Source: Sulfurisphaera tokodaii str. 7 (GTDB taxonomy: Archaea; Thermoproteota; Thermoprotei_A; Sulfolobales; Sulfolobaceae). From it: 64,000 nt of DNA. Location of the stretch: NCBI RefSeq assembly GCF_000011205.1, contig NC_003106.2, positions 1,502,001-1,566,000 on the forward strand. Direction: 5' to 3'. Under the pieces are notes generated by a model, which ran no database searches, was not told the origin of the DNA, and worked only from the letters and a program-made list of their open reading frames with translations. Position 1 is the first letter of the stretch. Each line of letters starts with the position of its first letter. Below, piece after piece: positions 52,284 to 63,069 of the stretch. The translations under genes and the position numbers were made by a program.

Positions 52284-52698
52284 GAAAATTAATTTTGAAT
52301 ATAACAAATGTTAACTCTCAGATACGAGTAGTCTACATAGGAAAATCGTTGCGCTTAATATTCATATAAACAATTTTGTAAAAATTTATTCATAATTTTA
52401 AGATATATGTCAGAATTTGATTGAGTTATAATGAAAATTTTATAATATTAATCGAAAATTTTTTAAAAAGTATTTTGATGAATTATATTCGGGTCATTAA
52501 AGGTAAACAAGAAGCCTTTAAATTACGCGGAAACCTTATTTAGAAGAAGATCCTAAAAGTGTATCCTGGAAATACCATACTGGATTATGATAAGTTTTAT
52601 AATAATATGTTTACATTAATTATTTACTAGAAATTTAACGCAATTTTGCAATATAATTCAGACTTATTTGGGCAATTATTTTTTACTTAAAACAAGTA
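52284..52698. other. AT-rich intergenic region
   Basis: About 415 bases between the coupled regulator pair and the membrane protein. No gene, RNA motif or repeat is recognised. Confidence 0.5.
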
Positions 52699-53322
52699 AT
52701 GTATTTTATGCTTACTCTTGCCTTAACATTTACTACTATATTGCACTGGCCTAGTATCTTATTTTCGATAATAGTTTTAGTGTTTACTGTCTTTTACACT
52801 CTATTTCTTTTTATGACAGCTAGAGGAATGAATAACAATGCAAAACTATTAAGGGAGGAAGTTAAAGGTAATTTGGCTATCATATTCTTAGAAAAAAGTG
52901 TGGATTTTCTTACCGAGAGTGAATTTGCTGATTTAATGAGAGAAGTTTCCTTCATAACTAATCTTAAATCTATAGATAAGGACAATCTGATAAATGATAT
53001 TTATAAAAGGTCATCTAAAATTGAAGAAGAGTTAAAGGACTTACTTATAAAAGCTACACTTATAAATAAGTTAGATAACCTAATTGTTAATTTACAAAAA
53101 TGGTCAAAAATATTGGAAATTGCAAGTATTCTTTTAGATGTTTTAATATTATTATTCATATTGTTTATCTTTATGTTTCCTTCTTATACCCCGTTTTTAG
53201 GATATATAACTCTAGGAATAATGTTAGGCTTTTTCGCGGCAATTATTGAAGCGTTGAAAGTTTACTCTGAGAGTGAAAAGTATTTGAAACTTTACAAGGA
53301 GAGTTCTAAGAATAGAGAATAA
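52699..53322 (+). CDS. Membrane protein with cytoplasmic helical domain, copy 1
   Basis: A 207-residue protein with hydrophobic helices at the N-terminus (about 3-38), a charged helical middle of about 100 residues (EFADLMREVSFITNLKSIDK), and two helices near the C-terminus. It is clearly paralogous to 56630-57193 (EFAELMEEVSFLTNLEVIDK), and each goes with an HTH_45 regulator. The pair could be a membrane sensor with its regulator, recalling the separate parts of ArnR-like proteins, but this is inference. Confidence 0.65.
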   Translation: MYFMLTLALTFTTILHWPSILFSIIVLVFTVFYTLFLFMTARGMNNNAKLLREEVKGNLAIIFLEKSVDFLTESEFADLMREVSFITNLKSIDKDNLINDIYKRSSKIEEELKDLLIKATLINKLDNLIVNLQKWSKILEIASILLDVLILLFILFIFMFPSYTPFLGYITLGIMLGFFAAIIEALKVYSESEKYLKLYKESSKNRE

Positions 53323-53364
53323 ATGTGAATATTTAGAGTAAAATATTTTAAGTTGTTAGATAGA
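53197..53364 (+). repeat. 168-bp direct repeat, copy 1 (3' end of membrane gene plus downstream)
   Basis: Ungapped match to 56102-56269 at about 89 percent. It covers the last 42 codons of the membrane gene and about 40 bases beyond the stop (AATATTTAGAGTAAAATATTTTAAGTTG). Confidence 0.85.
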
Positions 53365-53883
53365 TTCGTAACGTCGTCATTTTGTATAAAAATTTACTGA
53401 AAATGATCTTTCTTTGTAGAATAGTATAAATATTGATAATTTATTATTAGTATTAAAATTATAGAAATATAAATGATTCAACAACTACACTATCTAGTTA
53501 CTTTTCTATAGTTACAAACCCAGCATTGTTAGAGACAGAGCATGTAATGCCTCTAAATAAGTTAAAGTATACTAATTCGTGAATGAAGAGTTCCGTTTGC
53601 TATTAATTATGTAGTATTTTACGTAAAATCCTACGCTTTGAAAGTTTTTTAAAAAACATCTAAGATAGTGTCAATTGACTATTGGATGCAATTGTACTTA
53701 AATTAGCTATCTCAGAATCGAGTATAAGTATCATACTTATTGTTTGTAAAAATACCTAATTTCACGATTTTCTGATAAATACTAATCTTTTTATACGATA
53801 ATATCATTATAATCCAAGAATGGTAGTTAGAATATTTTATATAATTTTTAATTCTTTTTTATTTTTGGGTTAAGGTCTAATGT
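53365..53883. other. Intergenic region containing the second PaREP1-associated repeat
   Basis: About 520 bases with no gene. The 118-bp repeat lies at its left end (53376-53493); the rest is AT-rich without visible structure. Confidence 0.55.
53376..53493. repeat. 118-bp PaREP1-associated repeat, copy 2
   Basis: Partner of 26759-26876 in the same orientation, about three quarters identical. It lies just after the 168-bp direct repeat and 390 bases from the PaREP1 gene end. Confidence 0.6.
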
Positions 53884-54426
53884 TTAAGGAGGAGATGAAG
53901 CAAGAAACTTTTCAATTGCCTTCAGAAGTTTCTCTAAGTCCATTTTTACGAATTCTATTGATGTATATCTGCTTATCTCACCGCTTTTATCTAACCCATT
54001 ATATTGGAATTCATGAAGTTTAATCGCAATATCAGTGTAAGCCTCTATATTATTTCCCAGTAAGTTATCAAGAATTTGAGCTACGTTACTCATCTTACTA
54101 GTAGGCATTAATGCAATTATCCATTCAACGTAATTGACTACTCTTCCATCTCTCATTTTCCTCTTTCCCTTAAAATACTTAGAAAGCTCTTGTATATAAT
54201 CAACGGAAAGTGAAGCTAACAAAGCTTTCCAGGCTTGAAAAGCCTTACCTGCAGCATTTCTAAATAATCCATCCTCTAAAAATCTTCTAGCAAGTTCAGC
54301 CTCATATTTTGCCTCTATCAATCTATCTTGCTTGTACTTTTTATCATCAATCCAGGGTTTTGTTACTTCCACACTTAAACCTTTAACCTTAAGATAATAA
54401 AGATTTGGCCTAAGCTTTAAATCCAT
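53884..54426 (-). CDS. PaREP1-family protein (HEPN-like)
   Basis: A 180-residue helical protein. The core FRNAAGKAFQAWKALLASLS (about residues 57-76) and IEAYTDIAIKLHEFQYNG (about 131-148) define the PaREP1 family, which is related to HEPN domains of toxin and RNase systems. It is longer than the copy at 26983-27348 and appears complete. It sits in an island with DUF2283-like and DUF4258-like genes, a toxin-antitoxin flavoured context. Confidence 0.8.
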   Translation of the reverse strand: MDLKLRPNLYYLKVKGLSVEVTKPWIDDKKYKQDRLIEAKYEAELARRFLEDGLFRNAAGKAFQAWKALLASLSVDYIQELSKYFKGKRKMRDGRVVNYVEWIIALMPTSKMSNVAQILDNLLGNNIEAYTDIAIKLHEFQYNGLDKSGEISRYTSIEFVKMDLEKLLKAIEKFLASSPP

Positions 54427-54638
54427 TTCACAAAAATTATTTCAGAAAACAATTATCTTGAAAATCTTATAATTAGAGGAAAAAGTTAAGGTATTAGGGG
54501 AAAAAATAAAGCTAATGAAGATATTAAAGTTTTTATTCATACTCATGCATCATGTAATTGTAAATTTATAAGTATGATGACATAGAAGAAAATACCAGAG
54601 AGTTATTCATTTAAGTATTTTGGGCTATATATACATAC

Positions 54639-54908
54639 ATGGAGTACAATAGTCAAGTAATTCAGAACATTTCACAGTTGTCTAGTAATAGCTTGCAATT
54701 TAATATTTATTCAAATTCTTTTACTGTAATTGTTGATGAGGAATTTGGTAATATAATTGTTGAATTTCAAAGAATTCCAGTAAAAAGTTATGAAGGGGAA
54801 GCATTTGTAACCATAGGAGTAGACGAGAGTGGTAGAGTTTCATATATTTCAATAGAGCCGTTAGACTCTGATCTAAAAGAAGGTATAAAGAGGATTAAGA
54901 ATGAGTGA
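54639..54908 (+). CDS. DUF2283-like small protein
   Basis: An 89-residue, mainly beta protein with SFTVIVDEEFGNIIVEFQRI, then VTIGVDESGRVSYISIEPL. The ValAspGluxGlyArgValxxIxIE pattern resembles DUF2283 proteins, which are often antitoxin partners of DUF4258 toxins. It overlaps the next gene by eight bases. The GC-poor promoter has GGGCTATATATACATAC about 20 bases upstream. Confidence 0.5.
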   Translation: MEYNSQVIQNISQLSSNSLQFNIYSNSFTVIVDEEFGNIIVEFQRIPVKSYEGEAFVTIGVDESGRVSYISIEPLDSDLKEGIKRIKNE

Positions 54909-55290
54909 AATAATAAGCTATTTTTTAGAGAATATTAAAGAAGGTAAATATAGGGTGGAGACTGAAGATGAGAATATATTAATTGTAATTCATCCTGTTA
55001 TCGTGAAGGTTTTCAGAAAGGATCAGAAATACTCTTTTGTTGTAAATAACGTAATTTCGGTTCACACAGATAAACCCAGATTTGGGCCTCTATGTTCTGG
55101 AAATGTTATTAATTCAAGACCGGCTAAGATAAAGAAAATAGAAATAATGGAGGAGCCTAAAATAGACGTTAGGGTAGATAATAGGTTATTTGAGATATTA
55201 ATTAATGTGACTAACATTTCAATATATCCAGAATATAGGGATCCTTATGGATCGCCATGTGTAACGGTATCAACGGTGATATTATATTAA
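54901..55290 (+). CDS. Hypothetical protein of the PaREP1 island
   Basis: A 129-residue soluble protein coupled to the preceding gene by an 8-base overlap. It is beta-rich with an N-terminal helix: LENIKEGKYRVETEDENILI and later KKIEIMEEPKIDVRVDNRLF. No domain is recognised. It may be part of a three-gene toxin-antitoxin-like operon. Confidence 0.55.
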   Translation: MSEIISYFLENIKEGKYRVETEDENILIVIHPVIVKVFRKDQKYSFVVNNVISVHTDKPRFGPLCSGNVINSRPAKIKKIEIMEEPKIDVRVDNRLFEILINVTNISIYPEYRDPYGSPCVTVSTVILY

Positions 55291-55351
55291 CTGTGTTTTT
55301 ACTAGACATGCTTCAGAAAGATTAAGGCTCAGATTAGAAGAACTAGCAAAC

Positions 55352-55582
55352 ATGTATGGATTAGAAATAAGAAGTGAAATATGGAGGGTTATAGATAACT
55401 TCTGTAAAAGTGAAAATATAAACTCAAAATCACTTAATGGCGAGAAAAGTTTTTGTGAAAAACTTAACTATAATTCCCTCTACCTTATAATTGTTTTTAT
55501 AGTACAGAATAGAATAAAGAAAATAATTACCATATTTCCAACAAGTAAGAAATCAACTATCGAAAGATATTGTAAGTCGTAA
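55352..55582 (+). CDS. DUF4258-like toxin fragment
   Basis: The 76-residue frame from ATG 55352 continues open upstream to about 55296, where it reads FTRHASERLRLRLEELANMY. The T(R/K)HA...R motif is the mark of DUF4258-type toxins, but no ATG, GTG or TTG exists in frame before it (only ATT). The gene therefore either uses a rare start or lost its 5' end. The DUF2283-like gene two positions upstream would be its natural antitoxin. Confidence 0.45.
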   Translation: MYGLEIRSEIWRVIDNFCKSENINSKSLNGEKSFCEKLNYNSLYLIIVFIVQNRIKKIITIFPTSKKSTIERYCKS

Positions 55583-56101
55583 ACATAGTGTATTTATTAA
55601 GCTACAAATCTTAGATTAGCCTTCTCTCTCGTAAGACTACCTCATTAGGTTTAGGCTCCTATTCACAACCTTTGTTTCTCTCGTAACATAAAGCCTATCT
55701 CTAAGTGAGGAATGAAGAACTCGTTTAGAATAACTTATGAGACAGCTATATGGCTTTTCGAATAGAAGTATAAGATGTAATCATCGCTCAATTATTAATG
55801 AGCAAGTGTATTTTAGCCTTACGAAAAACATTCTCATCCAATCGCAATGGAGTAAATAGGTTAAACTCCAGACCTTTTATAAACTTAACAACTAATAACA
55901 CTTATAGAACGCTTTAATATTCTTTAAAGTAATTTAATAATATTTTCCTATTATAAGAAGTAGCATTCTTTCAAGAGTTAATAAATACTCTAATTTATTC
56001 TCCTACTTTTATTACTAAAATTCCTCAAATAACAAAAAGATATTTTTCTACTTTTAACGCAACGCAAAATGTAATGATGTTTCCATAAGTTCTATTCATT
56101 C
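55583..56101. other. Intergenic region with imperfect inverted repeat
   Basis: About 520 bases without a gene. CCTCATTAGGTTTAGGCT (55640-55657) and AGCCTATCTCTAAGTGAGG (55692-55710) form an imperfect stem. A TCTCTCGTAA motif occurs twice (about 55625 and 55677). It ends at the second 168-bp repeat. Confidence 0.55.
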
Positions 56102-56227
56102 TTAGGATATATAACTCTAGGAATAATGTTAGGCTTTTTTATAGCAATTATTGAAGCGTTAAAAGTTTACTCTGATAGCGATAAGTATTTGAAACTTTAT
56201 GAGCACTATTCTTCTAACGGAGAATAA
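56099..56227 (+). pseudogene. 3' fragment of a third membrane-protein copy
   Basis: Encodes the C-terminal 41 residues of the 52699-type membrane protein (LGYITLGIMLGFFIAIIEAL, then KVYSDSDKYLKLYEHYSSNG-E-stop) with no 5' part. It lies 50 bases before the second regulator gene. It marks the edge of a rearrangement. Confidence 0.8.
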
Positions 56228-56269
56228 ATGTTAATATTTAGAGTAAAATATTTTAAGTTGTCAGATAGA
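56102..56269 (+). repeat. 168-bp direct repeat, copy 2
   Basis: Same length as copy 1 (53197-53364), about 18 mismatches by eye, no gaps. It ends just before the start of the second winged-helix gene. Confidence 0.85.
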
Positions 56270-56278
56270 CTATATTAT

Positions 56279-56593
56279 ATGAAAGTTAAATTTAATAAGA
56301 AAAAAAGGACTGATTATGAGATTATTTATGATATACTTAATGCGCTTAAAGACGGTCCAATTCCAAAGACTAGGTTAATATATAGGGCAGGGTTAACATA
56401 TTTAACAGCTACAAAATATATACCGTATCTAGAAAAACAGAATCTAATAAAGAAGGAAGGAGACTTATATCATATAACTGAAAAAGGAGAAGAAGTGAGA
56501 AAACTTCTGGAAATTTATAAGGTTAAGGCTAATGAAATAAAAGAGATTGTTAGTAAATTAGAGAAAGAAATAGGACCTGAAGAAGAACTTTAA
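56279..56593 (+). CDS. Winged-helix transcriptional regulator (HTH_45 type), copy 2
   Basis: A 104-residue paralog of the 51671 regulator: KKKRTDYEIIYDILNALKDG, then PKTRLIYRAGLTYLTATKYI and wing LYHITEKGEEVRKLL. I use the ATG at 56279; an upstream frame to 56228 lies within the direct repeat. The membrane gene follows after 36 bases. Confidence 0.85.
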   Translation: MKVKFNKKKRTDYEIIYDILNALKDGPIPKTRLIYRAGLTYLTATKYIPYLEKQNLIKKEGDLYHITEKGEEVRKLLEIYKVKANEIKEIVSKLEKEIGPEEEL

Positions 56594-56629
56594 GAAAGTA
56601 TTTAAATAGGTTAACAACATTTTTTATTA

Positions 56630-57193
56630 ATGAACTTTGTTTCTTGGCTTCTAGTCATTATATCCTTTGCCTATTCTTCCTCTCTGTGTGTAGTATCCAA
56701 AATAATGAAAAGTAAGAGTAAGCTACTAGGGACAAAAATAAAGAAATTATTAGCGTTAAAATTTATAGAAATGAGTGCGGATTTATTATCTACAAGCGAA
56801 TTTGCTGAATTAATGGAGGAAGTTTCTTTTCTAACAAATTTAGAAGTAATTGATAAGGATGGTTTATTTCATGAACTTTATCAAAAATTTCCGCGTATTG
56901 AAAAGGAGTTAAAGGAGGTATTTATTAGGGTTAGTTTAGTCAACAAGATTGATTACCTTGCTAAAGACTTAGAAAGAAAAGCGTTCGTCCTAAGAATAGC
57001 TGCAGGTTTAATGTTTATCTCAGTATTAGGTCTAGTAGCGTACTTTGATTTTTGTCCTTATATTTCAATTTTATCTATAGTGCAATACACAACTACTGGA
57101 TTGATGATAATATTACCTTTAATAATATTTGATTCGTTAAAAACCCTTTATCAATCGGACAAAATAATTAGAGACTTTTTAAGGGAAAAGTGA
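56630..57193 (+). CDS. Membrane protein with cytoplasmic helical domain, copy 2
   Basis: A 187-residue paralog of 52699-53322 with the same layout: an N-terminal helix, a charged helical section (SEFAELMEEVSFLTNLEVID), and two C-terminal helices. In this copy the regulator and membrane genes are adjacent, which supports a functional pair. Function unknown. Confidence 0.65.
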   Translation: MNFVSWLLVIISFAYSSSLCVVSKIMKSKSKLLGTKIKKLLALKFIEMSADLLSTSEFAELMEEVSFLTNLEVIDKDGLFHELYQKFPRIEKELKEVFIRVSLVNKIDYLAKDLERKAFVLRIAAGLMFISVLGLVAYFDFCPYISILSIVQYTTTGLMIILPLIIFDSLKTLYQSDKIIRDFLREK

Positions 57194-57205
57194 TTTTTAG
57201 TTTTG

Positions 57206-58777
57206 ATGGCTGAAATAGAGAGATCGTCAATAGTAAGATATTATAAAGATAGGGGACAAGTAGAGTTAACTAACGTATTTCCAAACGAGAAACTGTTATG
57301 GAATGCTGATATTCATCCAGTACCCGTGAAAGGTAGAAATTGGGGAGCATTAACTTATTTCTGGATTTGGGTCTCAATGGCCTTCATTGTTCCTTCATGG
57401 ACTTTAGCAAGTGTTGGTTTGGTTCTTGGTCTATCTGTTATTCAATCAATTTTTACAGTGTTTTTAGGAAATTTAATTGTTTTAATCCCAATGATTATCC
57501 AATCCCATGGAGGAGCTAGATATGGTTTAGCAGAGCCACAATTAACAAGAACTAGATGGGGTGTTTACGGAGCAATTCTACCTAGTTGGATTAGGGCTAT
57601 AATAGGTGCTGGTTGGTGGGGCATTGAGAGTTATATTATTACTGAAGCAGCAACTGCAATCTATACTATTTTAACTGGAAAGGTTAACATTGTGGAATAT
57701 ACTGCAACACATTATTCAAATTACCCATTTATATTAGCTATTGATTTTCCAACAGTATTTTGGGGAGTATTTGCTGGAGTTATTTTAGCTCAAATTCTAG
57801 TATTTTACTTTTCTCCGATAAATAAAGGACAGCCTGCTTTAAAATGGTTAGCAAGAATTGGTGGTCCGGTAATACTCTTAACTTATCTAGTTACGTGGAT
57901 GTATTTCATGAATAAAGTAAATTGGTCTATAAACATCTTTTCTTTATCAACCTCTTCTTCTCCATCGATATTATCTTTCTTAACATTTTTAAACGCAAAT
58001 ATTGCATTTTGGGCTACTATGGCACTAACGATGCCAGATTATACTAGATTTGCAAAAAACCAGTTTTCTCAAACTATAGGTCAAATTCCTATGCCTCTTT
58101 TAATGCTATTTATTGCTGTTATGTCAGTCATGACAACGGCAACATCATTAAAGCTTTATGGAGAAGCGATTTGGGATCCAATAATTCTAATTACCCTTCA
58201 TACAAGTTTTGCAATCCCATTACTTTTAGGAATAATTTTGGGAACTTTTCTTGTTAATGTTTATGCTAATGCTGTGGGTCCAGCTTATGACTTTGCCAAT
58301 ACGTTTCCTAAATATTTATCATGGTTTAGAGGATCCTTAATTTTAATAATAGTAGGCTTAGCCATAGGTGCATGGAGTTATTATGGAAATGCGTATAGTT
58401 ACATACAGAATTGGTTATTAACTTATGGTGGTCTTTTAGGGAGTATTGAAGGTATAATTATATTTGATTATGCGGTAATTAGAAGGTTTAAGATTGACTT
58501 ACCGGATGTGTTTCTAAGTAAAGGGAGATATAGATATTTGAAGGGAATTAATCCAGCAGCGTTAATTACTTTCGTAGTTATATCCTTGTTACTCTATCTA
58601 CCGTATCCAGGTGAGAACATAGTTCTAGATAATTCTTGGATTTTATCGTTCTTACTTTCTGGAGCAATTTATATTCCTTTAATGATATTCTGGGTTATTC
58701 CTAAATATCAGCCATTCTTAAAAGGTTCTCTGAGAGAAGGATATATTTCGGAAGAATCTAGGAAAATCTATAGCTAA
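57206..58777 (+). CDS. NCS1-family nucleobase/cytosine permease
   Basis: A 523-residue, 12-helix transporter of the nucleobase:cation symporter-1 family. Recognisable parts are RNWGALTYFWIWVSMAF (helix 1), IIGAGWWGIESYIITEA (helix 3, substrate region) and FWATMALTMPDYTRFAKNQ (helix 6 loop), a family signature. It imports cytosine, allantoin, hydantoin or a related compound; the substrate is unresolved. The end overlaps the convergent protein kinase by four bases. Confidence 0.88.
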   Translation: MAEIERSSIVRYYKDRGQVELTNVFPNEKLLWNADIHPVPVKGRNWGALTYFWIWVSMAFIVPSWTLASVGLVLGLSVIQSIFTVFLGNLIVLIPMIIQSHGGARYGLAEPQLTRTRWGVYGAILPSWIRAIIGAGWWGIESYIITEAATAIYTILTGKVNIVEYTATHYSNYPFILAIDFPTVFWGVFAGVILAQILVFYFSPINKGQPALKWLARIGGPVILLTYLVTWMYFMNKVNWSINIFSLSTSSSPSILSFLTFLNANIAFWATMALTMPDYTRFAKNQFSQTIGQIPMPLLMLFIAVMSVMTTATSLKLYGEAIWDPIILITLHTSFAIPLLLGIILGTFLVNVYANAVGPAYDFANTFPKYLSWFRGSLILIIVGLAIGAWSYYGNAYSYIQNWLLTYGGLLGSIEGIIIFDYAVIRRFKIDLPDVFLSKGRYRYLKGINPAALITFVVISLLLYLPYPGENIVLDNSWILSFLLSGAIYIPLMIFWVIPKYQPFLKGSLREGYISEESRKIYS

Positions 58778-60063
58778 CAAGAAAATCTTTTTAATCCTTC
58801 AATAACTTGGAAGATACTAGGTCTTTTTCTATAATCGGGATATACTAAAGAAAGTAAATATTTCTGGAATTTAGTTGAAGTAGAGGAGTAAAGTTTTAGG
58901 TAATAATTTACATATTTTGAATAAACTGAATTTATATCGTTTGTGAATATTATCTCATCTGGATTAAAACCGCTTCTACCCCAGGTTAATGCTAGTAATG
59001 AAGCACCAAGCGAAAACACGTCCATTACTGGCATTGAAGGATATGCCATATATTGTTCTGGTGGCGCGTATTCTGAAGTTAGATGTGTTGGTAGCTCTCT
59101 CACTCTTTTAGCTGAACCTAAATCTCCTAACTTTACTTTTATATTACAAACCTCTTCTGGATTTGTGACCTCTTTTGGAAGTAAAAAGTTACTTGGTTTA
59201 ACATCTAAGTGAACGTAACCAGATATGTGAAGAGTTTTTAGTGCATATGCGATGTCTAAGCCAATTTTTGCAACTATTTCTTCCCACTTTGAGGAGTAAT
59301 TAAACCCTTTAGACAATAAGGAGAGAACTGATCCTCCAGCCATGTATTCCATAATAATAGCTGGTGGTGATGATAGGTATAGAAATGGATCACCTCTCAT
59401 TATTTCCTTTATATTTGTTAGGTCGTTATATACTGCGTAAATACGAACTAGGTACTCGGATTTTGAGGTAATTTCCACTAGATTTATTGCTTCTTTAGAT
59501 AACTCCCTAAAGAGATTTAAACTAGAGACTGTCGCCGACATGTTAGCATTGTCTATTTTTGGTATTTTAATTGCGTAATTAATTCCGTTTTTTACTCCTC
59601 TGAGTACAAAGGAATTTCCTCCTTCTCCTATAATCCCTACAATTTTATAACCGTAAATTTCTTTCCCGAGCCAAGAGTTTGGAAAACTTGGTAAGATCTT
59701 ACTCTTATACTTTTCATATATTTGTTGTAAATTAGTGGAATGGAATAACTCTTTTAGATAATCACAAATCTCATATTCTGACAAACACTCAATAGGAACG
59801 AGAGAGGGTATTTTTATTGCTGCATATACTGAGGCTGTAGATGGGGTGTAAAAAGATATAAGATATGAATCTTGAGACTGAGAAATAGAAAAGGTTTTAT
59901 CACTAACTGAAGTCGATGGAAACAAAGTCTTTTTTACTATAGGCTCCAAAGCCGATCCGAAGAAAATAATCTCAATGGGAGAAATAACCAGAGGGATTTT
60001 CTTTTCAATAGATATAGTTGACAATGAAGAAAAATCCTTTTGTAGCTTGCTAAAAATTATCAT
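58774..60063 (-). CDS. Ser/Thr protein kinase with unusual N-terminal domain
   Basis: A 429-residue protein. The eukaryotic-type kinase domain starts near residue 130 (KIVGIIGEGGNSFVLRGVKN, then YAIKIPK). Its catalytic loop is YVHLDVKPSNFLL (HLD for HRD), its metal loop KLGDLGSAK (DLG for DFG), and it has EYAPPEQY. All core residues (K, D, N, D) are present, so it should be active. The first 125 residues form a separate unknown domain. It lies upstream of no obvious substrate; DUF973 and trpB2 genes precede it on the same strand. Confidence 0.9.
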   Translation of the reverse strand: MIIFSKLQKDFSSLSTISIEKKIPLVISPIEIIFFGSALEPIVKKTLFPSTSVSDKTFSISQSQDSYLISFYTPSTASVYAAIKIPSLVPIECLSEYEICDYLKELFHSTNLQQIYEKYKSKILPSFPNSWLGKEIYGYKIVGIIGEGGNSFVLRGVKNGINYAIKIPKIDNANMSATVSSLNLFRELSKEAINLVEITSKSEYLVRIYAVYNDLTNIKEIMRGDPFLYLSSPPAIIMEYMAGGSVLSLLSKGFNYSSKWEEIVAKIGLDIAYALKTLHISGYVHLDVKPSNFLLPKEVTNPEEVCNIKVKLGDLGSAKRVRELPTHLTSEYAPPEQYMAYPSMPVMDVFSLGASLLALTWGRSGFNPDEIIFTNDINSVYSKYVNYYLKLYSSTSTKFQKYLLSLVYPDYRKRPSIFQVIEGLKRFSC

Positions 60064-60078
60064 AAAATAAATCTTTAG

Positions 60079-60879
60079 TTAAGGGTTATATATTGCTTGT
60101 AGTGTTTCTGTGAAAGTTGAATAGCCTGTAGTTATTACCAATGTTACCTTATATTGTGTAGGAGATAAGAATAGCGGAGTTCCCATATTAATTATAACGT
60201 TATTTATACCTACAGTGAGTGGAATTGAAAGCATTACTGAATAAGGTGTTCCTTCAATTTTTGCACTAGTTATTGTACCGTAAATCTTGGAATCAAGAGT
60301 AAGGTAAATATAACCGTTACTTCTGATTATTCCTAGCCCTATCTCTTTCACTTGATTACTGCTAACGGTAGTAGTTGTTAATGGTTTATTCATTATTCTA
60401 TTTAATCCCACAGCTGTTATTATAAAACCTATAATTGAGATTATTGGGAAGACGTTAAGAATCGCACCATGTTTAATTAACTCTTCTCCATAAGCATTAG
60501 CTATTCTATCTAATCCTTCCTTAATTAAGGCAAAACCTATAATAAAAAGTATTATGGATATGAACCCTATAATAGGGATAAACACTGAACCGACAATAAC
60601 TAATAAAGAACCAGTATCTGCACGACCTTTATAAGCACTTAAATTTCTGAATCCAGAGTAAAGAAAAATTCCACTAATTATGCCCAATATTAATGCTAAA
60701 ATCTGTAAAAGTAACGAGGTGATTAAGCCATTTAAGGAAACAATACTACCAGAAGAAAGTACTTGTAAAAGTTCTGTAATTTCGATAATTATTGAGGAAA
60801 AATATACAATTTCTGTTACTGTTAACAATAAAAAGGCATTTCTCAATTTTGAAAACTCTGTAGCCTCGTTAACTATCAT
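60079..60879 (-). CDS. DUF973 family membrane protein
   Basis: About 266 residues from the ATG at 60879; a GTG at 60900 is possible. It has four or five membrane helices, then a beta-rich C-terminal domain (GLGIIRSNGYIYLTLDSKIY). DUF973 is a multi-copy family of Sulfolobales with no known function. The helical segment LIKEGLDRIANAYGEELIKHG is characteristic. It lies 15 bases upstream of the kinase gene, so the two may be co-transcribed. Confidence 0.75.
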   Translation of the reverse strand: MIVNEATEFSKLRNAFLLLTVTEIVYFSSIIIEITELLQVLSSGSIVSLNGLITSLLLQILALILGIISGIFLYSGFRNLSAYKGRADTGSLLVIVGSVFIPIIGFISIILFIIGFALIKEGLDRIANAYGEELIKHGAILNVFPIISIIGFIITAVGLNRIMNKPLTTTTVSSNQVKEIGLGIIRSNGYIYLTLDSKIYGTITSAKIEGTPYSVMLSIPLTVGINNVIINMGTPLFLSPTQYKVTLVITTGYSTFTETLQAIYNP

Positions 60880-60904
60880 AAGATTTAGTGTAACAAACAC
60901 GTAT

Positions 60905-62571
<1,667 letters not shown>

Positions 62572-63069
62572 GCTATAAGAAGAGAGCAAAGAGAATCCAT
62601 TATACCTTACGAGAATCTGTTTTAATTTAAACTACTATTCACGGATAATATATTATTGTATTAGAATATGGATGGATATTCTATGGGCAAGCTACATATA
62701 TTTGAGTATAAATAATTTCAGAGCCTTCTACGCTAGTTATGGTAAAAATGAAGGGGACTAAAAATAAGCATAGATCGGGAAATTTTCAGTATAACTTATA
62801 GCTTTATCGAAAACGAATATTTTCTATACTTAAGAAACCTACTATCCTATTGTTTACTATAATTAGGTTTTACCTAATTAATAAGTTCAGTATATTATCT
62901 TTCATAATTGAAATTATTATTTGCCTTAAGTTTGTTCATTATTCTATTTTAACATCCTTTTAAAATATGACTTTTAACTTCTCCTCTATCTTCTTTATTA
63001 TAAAAATGAAAAATGTTCAAGCAAATACCTTGTAAAAAGCTTAAATTTTCGTCATACTATCGTATATTC
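62572..63069. other. AT-rich intergenic region
   Basis: About 500 bases with no gene. GCTTAAATTTT (63039-63049) lies about 26 bases before the GTG start of the following gene and looks like its TATA box for a leaderless transcript. Confidence 0.5.

Noticed and set aside
55640-55710. Imperfect inverted repeat as a transposon end
   Set aside because: The arms have several mismatches, no flanking duplication or transposase frame is visible, and hairpins of this quality arise by chance in AT-rich sequence.
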